DNA from: Flavobacterium sp. LMO8
Lineage (GTDB): Bacteria; Bacteroidota; Bacteroidia; Flavobacteriales; Flavobacteriaceae
NCBI RefSeq assembly: GCF_009495755.1
Contig: NZ_WIBJ01000031.1
Span: 727,421-791,420 of the forward strand
Length of the DNA: 64,000 nt
Direction of reading: 5' to 3'
Part shown: one piece after another, positions 1 to 8,070 of the stretch
Position numbering within the stretch: position 1 is the first letter of the stretch
How the letters are laid out: each line of letters begins with the position of its first letter
Notes under the pieces: generated by a model
Seen by the model: the letters and a program-made list of their open reading frames with translations, nothing else
The model's database searches: none
Told to the model about the DNA's origin: nothing
Program-made: the position numbers and the translations under genes

Positions 1-1075
1 CTTTTGCGACAGCACTTCCAGCACCAGTTTCTGTAATAACCATGTTTAAAGCAGCAGCACGACCTCTACGGTATTTTTTGTGCATGTTGTCTACTAAGTT
101 TTGGTCATTTGTGTAAGCGTGTATGGTTTCTAAGTGTCCTTTTATAACACCTAAAGTATCTTCAACAGCTTTTAAAACTGGAGTAATTGCATTGGTTGTA
201 CAAGAAGCTGCAGAGAAAATATTTACTTCATCTGGATTGTAATCTTCGTGATTTACTCCGTAAACAATATTTGGAATTCCTTTTCCGGGAGCCGTTAATA
301 AAACTTTTTCAACACCATTTGAAACTAAATGTCTTTGTAAGGCTTCTTCATTAGTGAATGCTCCAGTGTTATCAATTAACAAAGCGTCTTCAATTCCGTA
401 AGCAGTATAATCAATTTCTTCTGGTGAATTTGCAGTAATGATGTGAACGGTAGTTCCGTTAATCAATAAAGCATTGTTTTCTGGGTCAGCTATAACAGAA
501 CCTTGGAAATCGCCATGAACTGAATCATAACGTAATAAAGAGGCTCTTTTTTCTAATAAAACTGCATCATTTTTATCTCTTGTAACAATTGCTCTTAAAC
601 GTAATTGTTGTCCTTTTCCAATTTTAGACATGATTTCACGTGCTAATAATCGTCCAATTCTACCAAATCCATAAAGCACTACATCTTTAGGTTTGATTTC
701 TTGAAAGTTTTTAGCGTTTTTTAACTTGTCGATAACAAATGCTTTTGCATCATTGTATTTATCATCTTCTAAATGATATTCATAAGTTAATTTTCCAATA
801 TCAATTCTTGATGGAGGTAAATCTAAATCAACAATAGCACTTGCAATTTCAACTGAATCAAAAACGTTGATTGGTTTTTCAACGAAAGCACCAGCATACT
901 CGTGTAAATTGATGATTTCGCTTACGTTTTTGTCGATTAATTGATTGCGGAATAATACTAATTCGATTGATTTATCAAACCATAAATCACTTATGATTTT
1001 AATGAATTCTACACCTGCTTTTCTTCTGTCTGCTTGAAAAGCTAATTCTTTTTCGTATAAAGAAATATTGCTCAT
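1..1075 (-). CDS. gapA: Glyceraldehyde-3-phosphate dehydrogenase, long form (3' end outside window)
   Basis: The enzyme oxidises glyceraldehyde-3-phosphate to 1,3-bisphosphoglycerate with NAD(P) in cytoplasmic glycolysis. The frame is open from an ATG at 1075 to the left edge, so about 358 residues are visible and the C-terminus is missing. The Rossmann motif LYGFGRIGR follows an N-terminal extension of about 130 residues. The catalytic cysteine lies in SAASCTTNAITP and the companion histidine in ETIHAYTNDQ. The extension is absent from classical GAPDH of about 335 residues; long forms of about 480 residues are known in Bacteroidota. A -7 promoter box lies 28 bases upstream, so the gene is probably transcribed alone. 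Identification is firm; gapA is the generic symbol, and which paralogue this is cannot be told. Confidence 0.95.
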   Translation of the reverse strand, partial: MSNISLYEKELAFQADRRKAGVEFIKIISDLWFDKSIELVLFRNQLIDKNVSEIINLHEYAGAFVEKPINVFDSVEIASAIVDLDLPPSRIDIGKLTYEYHLEDDKYNDAKAFVIDKLKNAKNFQEIKPKDVVLYGFGRIGRLLAREIMSKIGKGQQLRLRAIVTRDKNDAVLLEKRASLLRYDSVHGDFQGSVIADPENNALLINGTTVHIITANSPEEIDYTAYGIEDALLIDNTGAFTNEEALQRHLVSNGVEKVLLTAPGKGIPNIVYGVNHEDYNPDEVNIFSAASCTTNAITPVLKAVEDTLGVIKGHLETIHAYTNDQNLVDNMHKKYRRGRAAALNMVITETGAGSAVAK

Positions 1076-1102
1076 GTAAATATAATGTGTTGTTTTGTGG
1101 TG

Positions 1103-1110
1103 CAAAAGTA
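1103..1110 (-). promoter_or_regulatory. Bacteroidota -7 box for the GAPDH gene
   Basis: On the minus strand the bases read TACTTTTG, an exact match to TANNTTTG. The box ends 27 bases before the GAPDH ATG, a usual leader length. No convincing -33 TTG was found at normal spacing. Confidence 0.5.
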
Positions 1111-1150
1111 TAGATTTCAATCGTTTTCGTGAAATTTTTTTAATAAAAAA

Positions 1151-1172
1151 ACCAGACATTATTTTGTCTGGT
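1151..1172 (-). terminator. Rho-independent terminator after the HtrA gene
   Basis: A perfect 8-bp stem, ACCAGACA with TGTCTGGT around a TTATTT loop, is flanked by A-runs on one side and T-runs on the other. It can therefore work in both directions. It separates the HtrA gene from the downstream GAPDH promoter. Confidence 0.8.
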
Positions 1173-1202
1173 TTTTTGAAGTCATTTTTTTAAAGAAATT
1201 CT

Positions 1203-2585
1203 TTACATGATTATGCTATACATTTGACCGTTTTTAGATATTAATTGATATCTAGCTTTTTGATTTTCTTTTTTAGCCAAATAGCTTGAAATGGTTTCCA
1301 TATCTTTTGCTTTCATGCCATCAATACTTAAAATTACGGCACCATCTAAAATATCACTATATTCTGCATACTCAGGATTGTTAACTTTTTTAATCTTGAT
1401 GCCTTCTTTAACGTTGAATTGTTTTTTATCTGTAGCATCTATATCTTCAAATTCAATTCCGTTGAATTCGTAATTTAAAATTTCTTTTTTGGTCAGTTTC
1501 ACCGGAAGTGTTTTTTGTTTCCCATCACGTAAAACACTTACTTGAATAACATCATTTGGTCGTTTGGTATTTATATAGGCTGATAATTCAGAATAACTAT
1601 TGATTTTTTTATTATCTAATTGTATAATAATATCTCCGATTTCTAAACCCGCTTTTTCAGCACCAGAATTTTTAGTTACTTTATTAATGTAGAATCCTTG
1701 CGTTTCTTTTATGCCTAATTCTTTAGCGTAATTCGAATTCAATTCGCCACCTTCAATTCCTAAAACACCTCGTTGTACATTACCAAATTGCATTAAATCT
1801 TCAATAATTTTTCGTGTTAAATTCGATGGGACAGCAAACGAATATCCCGCATAACTCCCTGTTGGTGAAGAAATCATCGTATTAATTCCGACTAATTCTC
1901 CACGAGTGTTTACCAAAGCACCACCGCTATTTCCTGGATTTACCGCAGCATCGGTTTGAATAAACGATTGAATACCATTGTTTGATAAATTTCGAGCTTT
2001 TGCCGAGACAATTCCAGCAGTTACTGTTGAGTTTAAGTTATACGGATTCCCAACTGCCAAAACCCATTCCCCCACTTTAATAGCGTCAGAATCACCAAAA
2101 ACTACATAAGGTAATTTTTCATCCGCTTCAACTTTTAAAAGCGCGACATCCATTTTAGAATCGGTTCCGACTAGTTTTGCTTTATAAGATTTATTGTTGT
2201 TTAGTGTTACCTCTAATTCGGTTGCATCTTGTATTACATGATTGTTGGTTACGATATAACCATCTTCGGTAATGATAACTCCAGAACCGGTTCCGATTTG
2301 TGTTTGTTCCCTTGATCCTTGATAACCATAGAAAAATTCCATCAAAGGGTTGCTTGGAACTTTGGAAACACTCACGTTTTTTACGTGAACTACAGCGTGA
2401 ATCGTGTTTTCGGCTGCTGCTGTAAAATCAATGTTTTCTGCGCCTAAATTTACATTTTTGGCATAATTAGGTGATGCAAGAGTTAGTTTTTCTGCATTAT
2501 TTGGCTCTAAAAATAATTTGTAAGCACCTAATGTTACGGCTCCACTCAAGAGCGATACGAGAAATAAACTTCCAAATTTTTTCAT
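1203..2585 (-). CDS. Deg/HtrA-family periplasmic serine protease
   Basis: This is an envelope quality-control protease that degrades or refolds damaged exported proteins. The ATG at 2585 gives 460 residues beginning MKKFGSLFLVSLLSGAV, a signal peptide or anchor; an in-frame TTG at 2609 would only add a polar tail ahead of it. The trypsin-like triad is visible as H116 (TNNHVI), D146 (KMDVALLKV) and S220 (NPGNSGGAL). A PDZ domain follows at about residues 275-365 (GAEKAGLEIGDIIIQLD), and a degenerate second PDZ may occupy the C-terminus (GAVILSIDGMKAKDM). The length fits DegP/DegQ-type enzymes. The gene stands alone between a terminator and the divergent dapF operon. Confidence 0.93.
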   Translation of the reverse strand: MKKFGSLFLVSLLSGAVTLGAYKLFLEPNNAEKLTLASPNYAKNVNLGAENIDFTAAAENTIHAVVHVKNVSVSKVPSNPLMEFFYGYQGSREQTQIGTGSGVIITEDGYIVTNNHVIQDATELEVTLNNNKSYKAKLVGTDSKMDVALLKVEADEKLPYVVFGDSDAIKVGEWVLAVGNPYNLNSTVTAGIVSAKARNLSNNGIQSFIQTDAAVNPGNSGGALVNTRGELVGINTMISSPTGSYAGYSFAVPSNLTRKIIEDLMQFGNVQRGVLGIEGGELNSNYAKELGIKETQGFYINKVTKNSGAEKAGLEIGDIIIQLDNKKINSYSELSAYINTKRPNDVIQVSVLRDGKQKTLPVKLTKKEILNYEFNGIEFEDIDATDKKQFNVKEGIKIKKVNNPEYAEYSDILDGAVILSIDGMKAKDMETISSYLAKKENQKARYQLISKNGQMYSIIM

Positions 2586-2683
2586 AAGTATTAATTTTTG
2601 TTCACTCAAAATTATAACAAAAAATATTCCAAAAAATCACTTTAACGCTCGATTAACAATGTTTAACATCTTATTAATATTTG

Positions 2684-2691
2684 TACTTTTG
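2684..2691 (+). promoter_or_regulatory. -7 box for the dapF operon
   Basis: TACTTTTG matches TANNTTTG exactly and ends 17 bases before the dapF ATG. It lies in the AT-rich divergent region between the HtrA gene and dapF. Confidence 0.5.
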
Positions 2692-2708
2692 TATAAACTA
2701 ATTTGACA

Positions 2709-3497
2709 ATGCAACTAACATTTTATAAATATCAAGGAACAGGGAACGATTTTGTAATGATTGATAATCGTTCTGACTTTTTTTCTAAAAATAACACCAA
2801 ACTTGTCGAGCAATTGTGTGACAGAAGATTTGGCATTGGTGGTGATGGCTTGATTTTGTTAGAGAATCATCCACAATATGATTTTAAAATGGTTTACTAT
2901 AATTCGGATGGGAATGAAAGTTCGATGTGTGGTAATGGTGGTAGATGTTTAGTAGCTTTTGCCAAACAAATGGGCGTTATCGAAAACAAAGCTGAGTTTG
3001 AAGCGGTTGATGGTTATCATTATGCAACAATAGATGCGGATGGAATCGTGGCACTTCAAATGAAAGATGTTGATACAATTAATCAACAAGAAAATTATAC
3101 TTTTTTAAATACAGGTTCGCCTCATCATGTACAAGTAGTTGATGATTTAAAAATATTAGATGTAAAATCGGAAGGAGCAAAAATTCGTTATTCTGATTTG
3201 TATGGAAAAGCGGGAAGTAATGTCAATTTTGTGAGTCAATTGGAAAATGACATTTTTGCTGTTCGCACCTATGAACGTGGTGTAGAAGATGAAACTTTGT
3301 CATGTGGAACAGGAGTTACAGCAGTTGCAATCGCGATGCATCAAACAGGTATAACAAACAATAATATCATAGACTTAAACGTAGAAGGCGGAAAATTAAA
3401 AGTACAATTTGATGTCGATAACGGAAAATACACCAACGTTTTCTTAATCGGACCAGCAACTTTTGTTTTTGAAGGAAAGATTGATTTAGATTTTTGA
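2709..3497 (+). CDS. dapF: Diaminopimelate epimerase
   Basis: The enzyme converts LL- to meso-diaminopimelate for lysine and peptidoglycan synthesis in the cytoplasm. The ATG at 2709 gives 262 residues starting MQLTFYKYQGTGNDFV, the usual family start; a TTG two codons upstream is not needed. The two catalytic cysteines are C74 in MCGNGGR and C199 in ETLSCGTGVTA. The glycine-rich FGIGGDGLI segment is also typical. It heads a co-oriented run with a GNAT gene, mltG and a DUF2279 gene. Linkage of a peptidoglycan precursor enzyme with mltG gives the run a cell-wall theme. Confidence 0.96.
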   Translation: MQLTFYKYQGTGNDFVMIDNRSDFFSKNNTKLVEQLCDRRFGIGGDGLILLENHPQYDFKMVYYNSDGNESSMCGNGGRCLVAFAKQMGVIENKAEFEAVDGYHYATIDADGIVALQMKDVDTINQQENYTFLNTGSPHHVQVVDDLKILDVKSEGAKIRYSDLYGKAGSNVNFVSQLENDIFAVRTYERGVEDETLSCGTGVTAVAIAMHQTGITNNNIIDLNVEGGKLKVQFDVDNGKYTNVFLIGPATFVFEGKIDLDF

Positions 3498-3506
3498 TTG
3501 AAGAGT

Positions 3507-3551
3507 AACGATTTTTGATTTTTGAACTTGTATTTGAACTTGTAATTGAAA
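3507..3551 (+). repeat. TTGAACTTG-type short intergenic repeat
   Basis: The gap between dapF and the GNAT gene holds TTTTTGAACTTG, TTTGAACTTG and TTGTAATTGAA. This is the same low-complexity unit found in longer arrays at 17816-17885 and 18281-18350. Confidence 0.6.
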
Positions 3552-4082
3552 ATGATAACATTAAAAGGAACCAGCATATACCTACGCGCACTCGAACCCG
3601 AAGATTTAGAGTTTATCTATGCTATAGAAAACAACGAATCGGTTTGGGAAGTGAGCAATACGCAAACTCCATATAGTCGATTTTTGATTCGTCAGTATTT
3701 AGAAAATGCGCACCAAGATATTTATGAAGCCAAACAATTGCGCTTAGCTATTTGCTTAAATGATACTTTTGAAGCAGTAGGTTTAATCGATTTATTTGAT
3801 TTTGATCCTAAAAATAATAGAGCAGGTGTGGGAATAGTTATTTCAAATGAAACTAATCGAAATTCAGGAATTGGTTCTGAAGCATTGCAGCTTGTAATCA
3901 ATTATTCTTTCAATCAATTGCAATTACATCAATTGTATGCAAATATTGGTTCAAAAAATGAAATTAGTATTTCCCTTTTTACTAAATTTGGCTTTCAGAA
4001 AATCGGAGTAAAAAAAGATTGGAATAAAATCAACAATCAATACGAAGACGAAATGTTATATCAATTAATCAATCACAATTAA
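3552..4082 (+). CDS. GNAT-family N-acetyltransferase, RimJ/RimL type
   Basis: It probably transfers an acetyl group from acetyl-CoA to an amine; the substrate is unknown. The ATG at 3552 gives 176 residues starting MITLKGTSIYLRALEPEDLE, the usual start of RimJ/RimL-like proteins. The acetyl-CoA-binding region lies near NSGIGSEALQLVINYSF, and the C-terminal NEISISLFTKFGFQKIG segment is also typical. It lies 54 bases after dapF and 14 bases before mltG, so it is probably in their operon. No specific target, such as a ribosomal protein or an antibiotic, can be assigned. Confidence 0.85.
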   Translation: MITLKGTSIYLRALEPEDLEFIYAIENNESVWEVSNTQTPYSRFLIRQYLENAHQDIYEAKQLRLAICLNDTFEAVGLIDLFDFDPKNNRAGVGIVISNETNRNSGIGSEALQLVINYSFNQLQLHQLYANIGSKNEISISLFTKFGFQKIGVKKDWNKINNQYEDEMLYQLINHN

Positions 4083-4096
4083 AAAAAAATAACCCT

Positions 4097-5137
4097 TTGA
4101 ACGTAAAAAAACTTATTTCAATCATAGCTGTTGCCGGAATTGTAGTTGCAACAGCAGTTGGTGTTTATGTATATTTTAAAGCTTTTACACCTAATACACA
4201 GTTTTCACAAGACGAAGTTTATGTTTACATTCCTTCGAATTCAACTTATGAACAAGTAACCGAAATTGTAAAACCATTCATCAAAGATTTTGAAAAATTT
4301 GATTTTGTTGCCACATCAAGAAATTATAGTACGAATGTTAAAGCAGGAAAATTTCTTTTCAAAAAAGACATGACTAGTTTTGATATGGTAAGAAGTTTAC
4401 GTTTAAATGTTCCTGTTAAAGTAGCATTTAACAATCAAGAAACGTTAGGTAAGTTAGTACAACGTTTAGCTACCCAATTAGAACCAGATAGCTTAAAATT
4501 AGATTTAGCGTTTACCAATTCACCTTTTCTAGAGGAAAATGGCTTAACAGAAGAAACTGTTTTAGCGCTTTTTATTCCAAATACGTATGAGTTTTACTGG
4601 AATACACCAGCTGAAAAAATCGCACAAAAATTAGCTAAAGAATACCAAATTTTTTGGAATAATGAGCGTACAGAAAAAGCAAAAGCGTTAGGTTTAACAC
4701 CTATTCAGGTTTATACTTTAGCTTCAATTGTGCATAAAGAAACGGCAAAAGTAGATGAAAGACCAACAGTAGCTGGTGTTTATTTAAACCGTTTAAAACA
4801 AGACATGCCATTGCAAGCTGATCCAACCGTAATTTTTGCTATCAAAAAACGTTCGGGCGATTTTGACCAAGAAATTAAACGTGTTTTTTATAACGATTTA
4901 CGAATTAATTCTCCTTACAATACTTATATCAACAAAGGATTGCCTCCTGGGCCAATTGCTATGCCTGATGTTTCAGCTATTGATGCGGTTTTAAATGCTA
5001 CAAATCATGATTATATTTACTTCTGCGCAAATCCAGATAAGCCCGGTTATCATGCTTTTGCATCAAGTTACGAAGCGCATCAAGTAAATGCAAAAAAATA
5101 TGCCGATTGGGTTAGTAAATTAGGTATTAATCGATAA
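4097..5137 (+). CDS. mltG: Endolytic murein transglycosylase MltG (YceG-like)
   Basis: This inner-membrane enzyme cleaves nascent glycan strands and helps set glycan chain length. It has 346 residues with one N-terminal membrane helix (about 5-28, IIAVAGIVVATAVGVYVYF) and the YceG/MltG domain beyond. The catalytic glutamate is E215 in SIVHKETAKVDERPTVAG, followed by the family's YLNRL and PLQADPTVIFA segments. The start is a TTG. No ATG occurs before the membrane helix ends, and the helix is needed, so the TTG is very probably real. Its place after dapF fits cell-wall work. Confidence 0.93.
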   Translation: MNVKKLISIIAVAGIVVATAVGVYVYFKAFTPNTQFSQDEVYVYIPSNSTYEQVTEIVKPFIKDFEKFDFVATSRNYSTNVKAGKFLFKKDMTSFDMVRSLRLNVPVKVAFNNQETLGKLVQRLATQLEPDSLKLDLAFTNSPFLEENGLTEETVLALFIPNTYEFYWNTPAEKIAQKLAKEYQIFWNNERTEKAKALGLTPIQVYTLASIVHKETAKVDERPTVAGVYLNRLKQDMPLQADPTVIFAIKKRSGDFDQEIKRVFYNDLRINSPYNTYINKGLPPGPIAMPDVSAIDAVLNATNHDYIYFCANPDKPGYHAFASSYEAHQVNAKKYADWVSKLGINR

Positions 5138-5149
5138 TTTCTGAAGCGA

Positions 5150-6130
5150 ATGGTATGGGCGTTTTTGGTTTCCGTGTTCCTGCTTTTCGCTAAATCTTTT
5201 TTTTCAAAAATGGATATCGCTTCAATCAGGGCTATTTTGTTGTCCATTTTTCTGTTTGTTTCTGTTTTTTCTCAGGCGCAATCAAGTATCAATACTTTTT
5301 TAAAACCTTCGGATACTCTAAATAAGCCAAGAAGAACAGGAGTTTACATTGGTGAATCTGTTGCTTTGGGAGCTACTTTAATTGGTTTGAACCAACTTTG
5401 GTACAAAGATTATCCAAAATCTAGTTTCCATTTCATCAATGATAACAATCAGTGGTTGCAAATGGATAAATTAGGACACCTATATTCTACCTATCATTTA
5501 GGAAGGGTAGGAGCTGAAATGTTGCATTGGAGTGGCGCTTCAAAAAATGAGCAACTCATTTATGGCTCTACTTTAGGATTAGGATTTCTTACGGTAGTTG
5601 AGGTTTTTGATGGCTTTTCACAAGAATGGGGAGCTTCATCAGGTGATATAATTGCCAATGTTTCTGGAACGGCGCTATATGTTTCTCAAGAATTGCTTTG
5701 GAAAGAACAACGAATTACTCCAAAATTCTCCTTTCATCAAACTAAATTCGCTTCACAACGTCCAGAAACTCTGGGAGCATCCTTTAACGAAGAAATTTTA
5801 AAAGATTACAACGGTCAAACTTATTGGTTTTCGTTTAATGTTCATTCGTTTACAAAAGATAGATTTGTTCCAAAGTGGTTAAATCTAGCAATTGGTTATG
5901 GCGGTGAAGGTATGTTGTATGGAAAAGACGCAGAAGCTATTCAAAATAGTGTTTTTCAAAACCCATATCGTCAATTTTACCTAAGTTTGGATGTTGACTT
6001 AACGAAAATTACTACAAAATCACAATTTTTAAAGACACTTTTTTCGGTTTTTAACACAATAAAAATTCCAGCACCTACTTTGCAATACGATGAGTATAAC
6101 GGACTTAAAGCGCACTTCATCTACTTTTAG
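5150..6130 (+). CDS. DUF2279 family exported protein
   Basis: Function is unknown. The 326-residue frame holds the DUF2279 pattern of MDKLGHLYSTYHLGRVG, then VVEVFDGFSQEWGASSGDI and IANVSGTALYVSQE, with conserved His, Glu and Asp that could bind a ligand or metal. Two starts are possible. The ATG at 5150 adds a hydrophobic stretch. The ATG at 5210 gives a cleaner signal peptide ending FVSVFSQAQS and may be the true one. The C-terminal half is rich in alternating hydrophobic residues and could be outer-membrane associated. It lies 12 bases after mltG and is probably the last gene of that operon. Confidence 0.8.
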   Translation: MVWAFLVSVFLLFAKSFFSKMDIASIRAILLSIFLFVSVFSQAQSSINTFLKPSDTLNKPRRTGVYIGESVALGATLIGLNQLWYKDYPKSSFHFINDNNQWLQMDKLGHLYSTYHLGRVGAEMLHWSGASKNEQLIYGSTLGLGFLTVVEVFDGFSQEWGASSGDIIANVSGTALYVSQELLWKEQRITPKFSFHQTKFASQRPETLGASFNEEILKDYNGQTYWFSFNVHSFTKDRFVPKWLNLAIGYGGEGMLYGKDAEAIQNSVFQNPYRQFYLSLDVDLTKITTKSQFLKTLFSVFNTIKIPAPTLQYDEYNGLKAHFIYF

Positions 6131-6172
6131 GAATTATTAACATGCTGTAAATCAATATTGTAATTTTTTTTG

Positions 6173-6180
6173 TATATTTG
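6173..6180 (+). promoter_or_regulatory. -7 box for the lysozyme-like gene
   Basis: TATATTTG matches TANNTTTG exactly, after a T-run. The leader to the ATG at 6227 is about 40 bases. A TTG at 6158-6160 is only 12 bases upstream, too close for a standard -33 element. Confidence 0.55.
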
Positions 6181-6226
6181 CACCGGTAATTTCAGAAGGG
6201 TGACAGACGCTGAGAAATAACAATTC

Positions 6227-6871
6227 ATGATAAAAAAAAGGTCTTACTTTATAGGATTGACACTCCTAGTCTTAGTCGTTTCTTCAGGTTTTATAACCTT
6301 TAAGAAAGAAAAATTAGAAGGATTTCATTTGTCGAACTCAGAGGTAATTAAATACCACGTTCCAAATGAATACGAAAACGAAGAGGTTTTACCAATTAAA
6401 GTGCCACAAGTTGGTAAATCTTTTATAGGTTTTGCTCAAAAAATGGCTTACAAAGAGTCAAGAGGTATATTACACTTAGTGAATCCATACGGATACATGG
6501 GTAAATACCAATTCGGAAGAAGTACACTGCGCACTGTAGGTATTTATGATTTTCAAGAATTTTTACGTAACGCTGAATGGCAAGATGAAGCATTTAAAGC
6601 TTTAATCGCTAGAAACAAGTGGGAATTACGTAAAGAAATTCAAAAATACTCAGGTAGAATCATTAACGGTGTTGAGATTACAGAATCTGGTTTAGTTGCT
6701 GCAGCTCATTTAGGTGGTGCAGGTTCAGTAAAAAAATATTTGAGAAGTAATGGGCGTAATGGTTTCAAAGATGGTTTTGGAACATCGTTATCAAGCTACA
6801 TCAGAAAATTTTCAAATTACGATATTACGCACATCGAAGCAGATGCAAATGCTAAGGTAGATTTAGAGTAA
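6227..6871 (+). CDS. Secreted lysozyme-like / lytic transglycosylase-like protein
   Basis: It probably binds or cuts peptidoglycan in the periplasm. The 214 residues start with a hydrophobic signal or anchor (about 6-24, YFIGLTLLVLVVSSGFITF). The core resembles the lysozyme-like fold: FAQKMAYKESRG with E77 next to S78 in the position of the transglycosylase catalytic Glu-Ser, then NPYGYMGKYQFG, where lytic transglycosylases have a G-x-x-Q-F-like motif. A later VAAAHLGGAGSVKKYL helix also fits. The gene has its own promoter and converges on the RsmI-like gene with only 2 bases between stops. Enzyme activity is inferred; a pure binding role is possible. Confidence 0.75.
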   Translation: MIKKRSYFIGLTLLVLVVSSGFITFKKEKLEGFHLSNSEVIKYHVPNEYENEEVLPIKVPQVGKSFIGFAQKMAYKESRGILHLVNPYGYMGKYQFGRSTLRTVGIYDFQEFLRNAEWQDEAFKALIARNKWELRKEIQKYSGRIINGVEITESGLVAAAHLGGAGSVKKYLRSNGRNGFKDGFGTSLSSYIRKFSNYDITHIEADANAKVDLE

Positions 6872-6873
6872 TT

Positions 6874-7608
6874 TTACATTTTGTGAATAATAAAAATACA
6901 AGGTCGATTATGTAAATCGGCCTTTTCTTTTTTCCATTCGTTAACCGTTTTGGTTTTGATGAATTCCGTTGGTAAAGTAATGTCACAAGCTACACATAAA
7001 TAAGTACTTGGTTGTAAAATTTGCAACAAATCTTCCATCAATTTATTATTTCGATACGGAGTTTCAATAAACAATTGAGATTGATTTTTATCTTGCGACA
7101 AACGTTCAAAATTTTTCAACGCCTGCTTTTTATCGTTTTTATCGATTGGTAAATAGCCGTTAAAAGCAAAACTTTGTCCGTTCATTCCACTAGCCATCAA
7201 AGCCAATAAAATAGAACTTGGTCCTACTAAAGGCACAACTTGAATTCCTTTTTCATGAGCCAATTTCACAATTACAGCACCAGGATCTGCTACACCAGGA
7301 CAACCAGATTCACTCATTAATCCGATGTTTTCACCTCTTAATAATGGTTGGATAAATTCGTTGTGTTCTGCAATTTCAGTATGTTTATTTAAGACTGAAA
7401 TCTTTAAATCGGGTTGTTTTTTCTCAGGATGAATACTTTTGATAAATTTTCGAGCGGTTTTCTCGTTTTCAACAATATAATAATCTACGAAATCAATGGT
7501 TCTTTTTATGGTTTGAGGTAAAACATCTTCAGGAACTACCGAAGTTTCTCCAGGATTTGAAAGTGTAATAGGAATTAAATACAGTTTGCCTAAAGTGTTT
7601 GATTTCAT
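6874..7608 (-). CDS. RsmI-like SAM-dependent methyltransferase (tetrapyrrole methylase fold)
   Basis: RsmI methylates the 2'-O of C1402 in 16S rRNA; this protein belongs to that fold, so an rRNA target is likely but not certain. The 244 residues begin GKLYLIPITLSNPGE, which differs from the classical GTLYVVATPIGN. Visible family segments are IGLMSESGCPGVADPGA, VPLVGPSSILLALMASGMNG, FNGYLP and FIETPYRN. The C-terminal domain of full-length RsmI (about 280 residues) is lacking. It is the third gene of the dnaA run, 3 bases after the phosphatase gene. Confidence 0.85.
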   Translation of the reverse strand: MKSNTLGKLYLIPITLSNPGETSVVPEDVLPQTIKRTIDFVDYYIVENEKTARKFIKSIHPEKKQPDLKISVLNKHTEIAEHNEFIQPLLRGENIGLMSESGCPGVADPGAVIVKLAHEKGIQVVPLVGPSSILLALMASGMNGQSFAFNGYLPIDKNDKKQALKNFERLSQDKNQSQLFIETPYRNNKLMEDLLQILQPSTYLCVACDITLPTEFIKTKTVNEWKKEKADLHNRPCIFIIHKM

Positions 7609-7611
7609 GAT

Positions 7612-8067
7612 TTATTTCTTAAGTTTTCTTGCAATTTCTTCACAAGCTTGGTCTAGCATGTCAAAAACATTTTCAAATCCGTCTTGACCTCCATAATAAG
7701 GATCGGGAACATCAACATTTTCGCCAGGAAAAATTTCGTTTAAAATCAGTTTGACTTTCGATTTCGCTTCTTCATTTGGTGCCAAAGCTAAAACATCTCT
7801 ATAATTGGAATTGTCCATTACAAATATATGGTCAAAAGTATCAAAATCACTTTTTTTGAATTGTCTTGCTCGTTGATTGGTAATGTCTAAACCTCTATTT
7901 TTTGCTGTTGATATCGAACGTTTATCAGGTAATTCGCCTGCATGCCAACCGCCAGTTCCTGCTGAATCTACAATGAAATCTTCGGAAAGTTTAGAACGCA
8001 TAATGCCTTCTGCCAAAGGAGAACGGCAAATATTTCCTAAGCAAACCATTAAGATTCTAGAAGCCAT
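7612..8067 (-). CDS. Low-molecular-weight protein tyrosine phosphatase
   Basis: It hydrolyses phosphotyrosine or a similar monoester in the cytoplasm. The 151 residues carry the P-loop C9-LGNIC-R15-S near the N-terminus (CX5R) and the general acid D122 in VPDPYYGG, the standard low-molecular-weight PTP arrangement. Length and motif positions are canonical. It lies 3 bases after dnaA and 3 bases before the RsmI-like gene, so it is cotranscribed with both. No tyrosine kinase or capsule gene is adjacent, so its partner is unknown. Confidence 0.93.
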   Translation of the reverse strand: MASRILMVCLGNICRSPLAEGIMRSKLSEDFIVDSAGTGGWHAGELPDKRSISTAKNRGLDITNQRARQFKKSDFDTFDHIFVMDNSNYRDVLALAPNEEAKSKVKLILNEIFPGENVDVPDPYYGGQDGFENVFDMLDQACEEIARKLKK

Positions 8068-8070
8068 GAA

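Noticed and set aside
6183..6226. Possible riboswitch in the leader of the lysozyme-like gene
   Set aside because: A GGGTGACAGACGCTGAG stretch drew attention, but the leader is only about 44 bases and matches no known aptamer that I can recognise.
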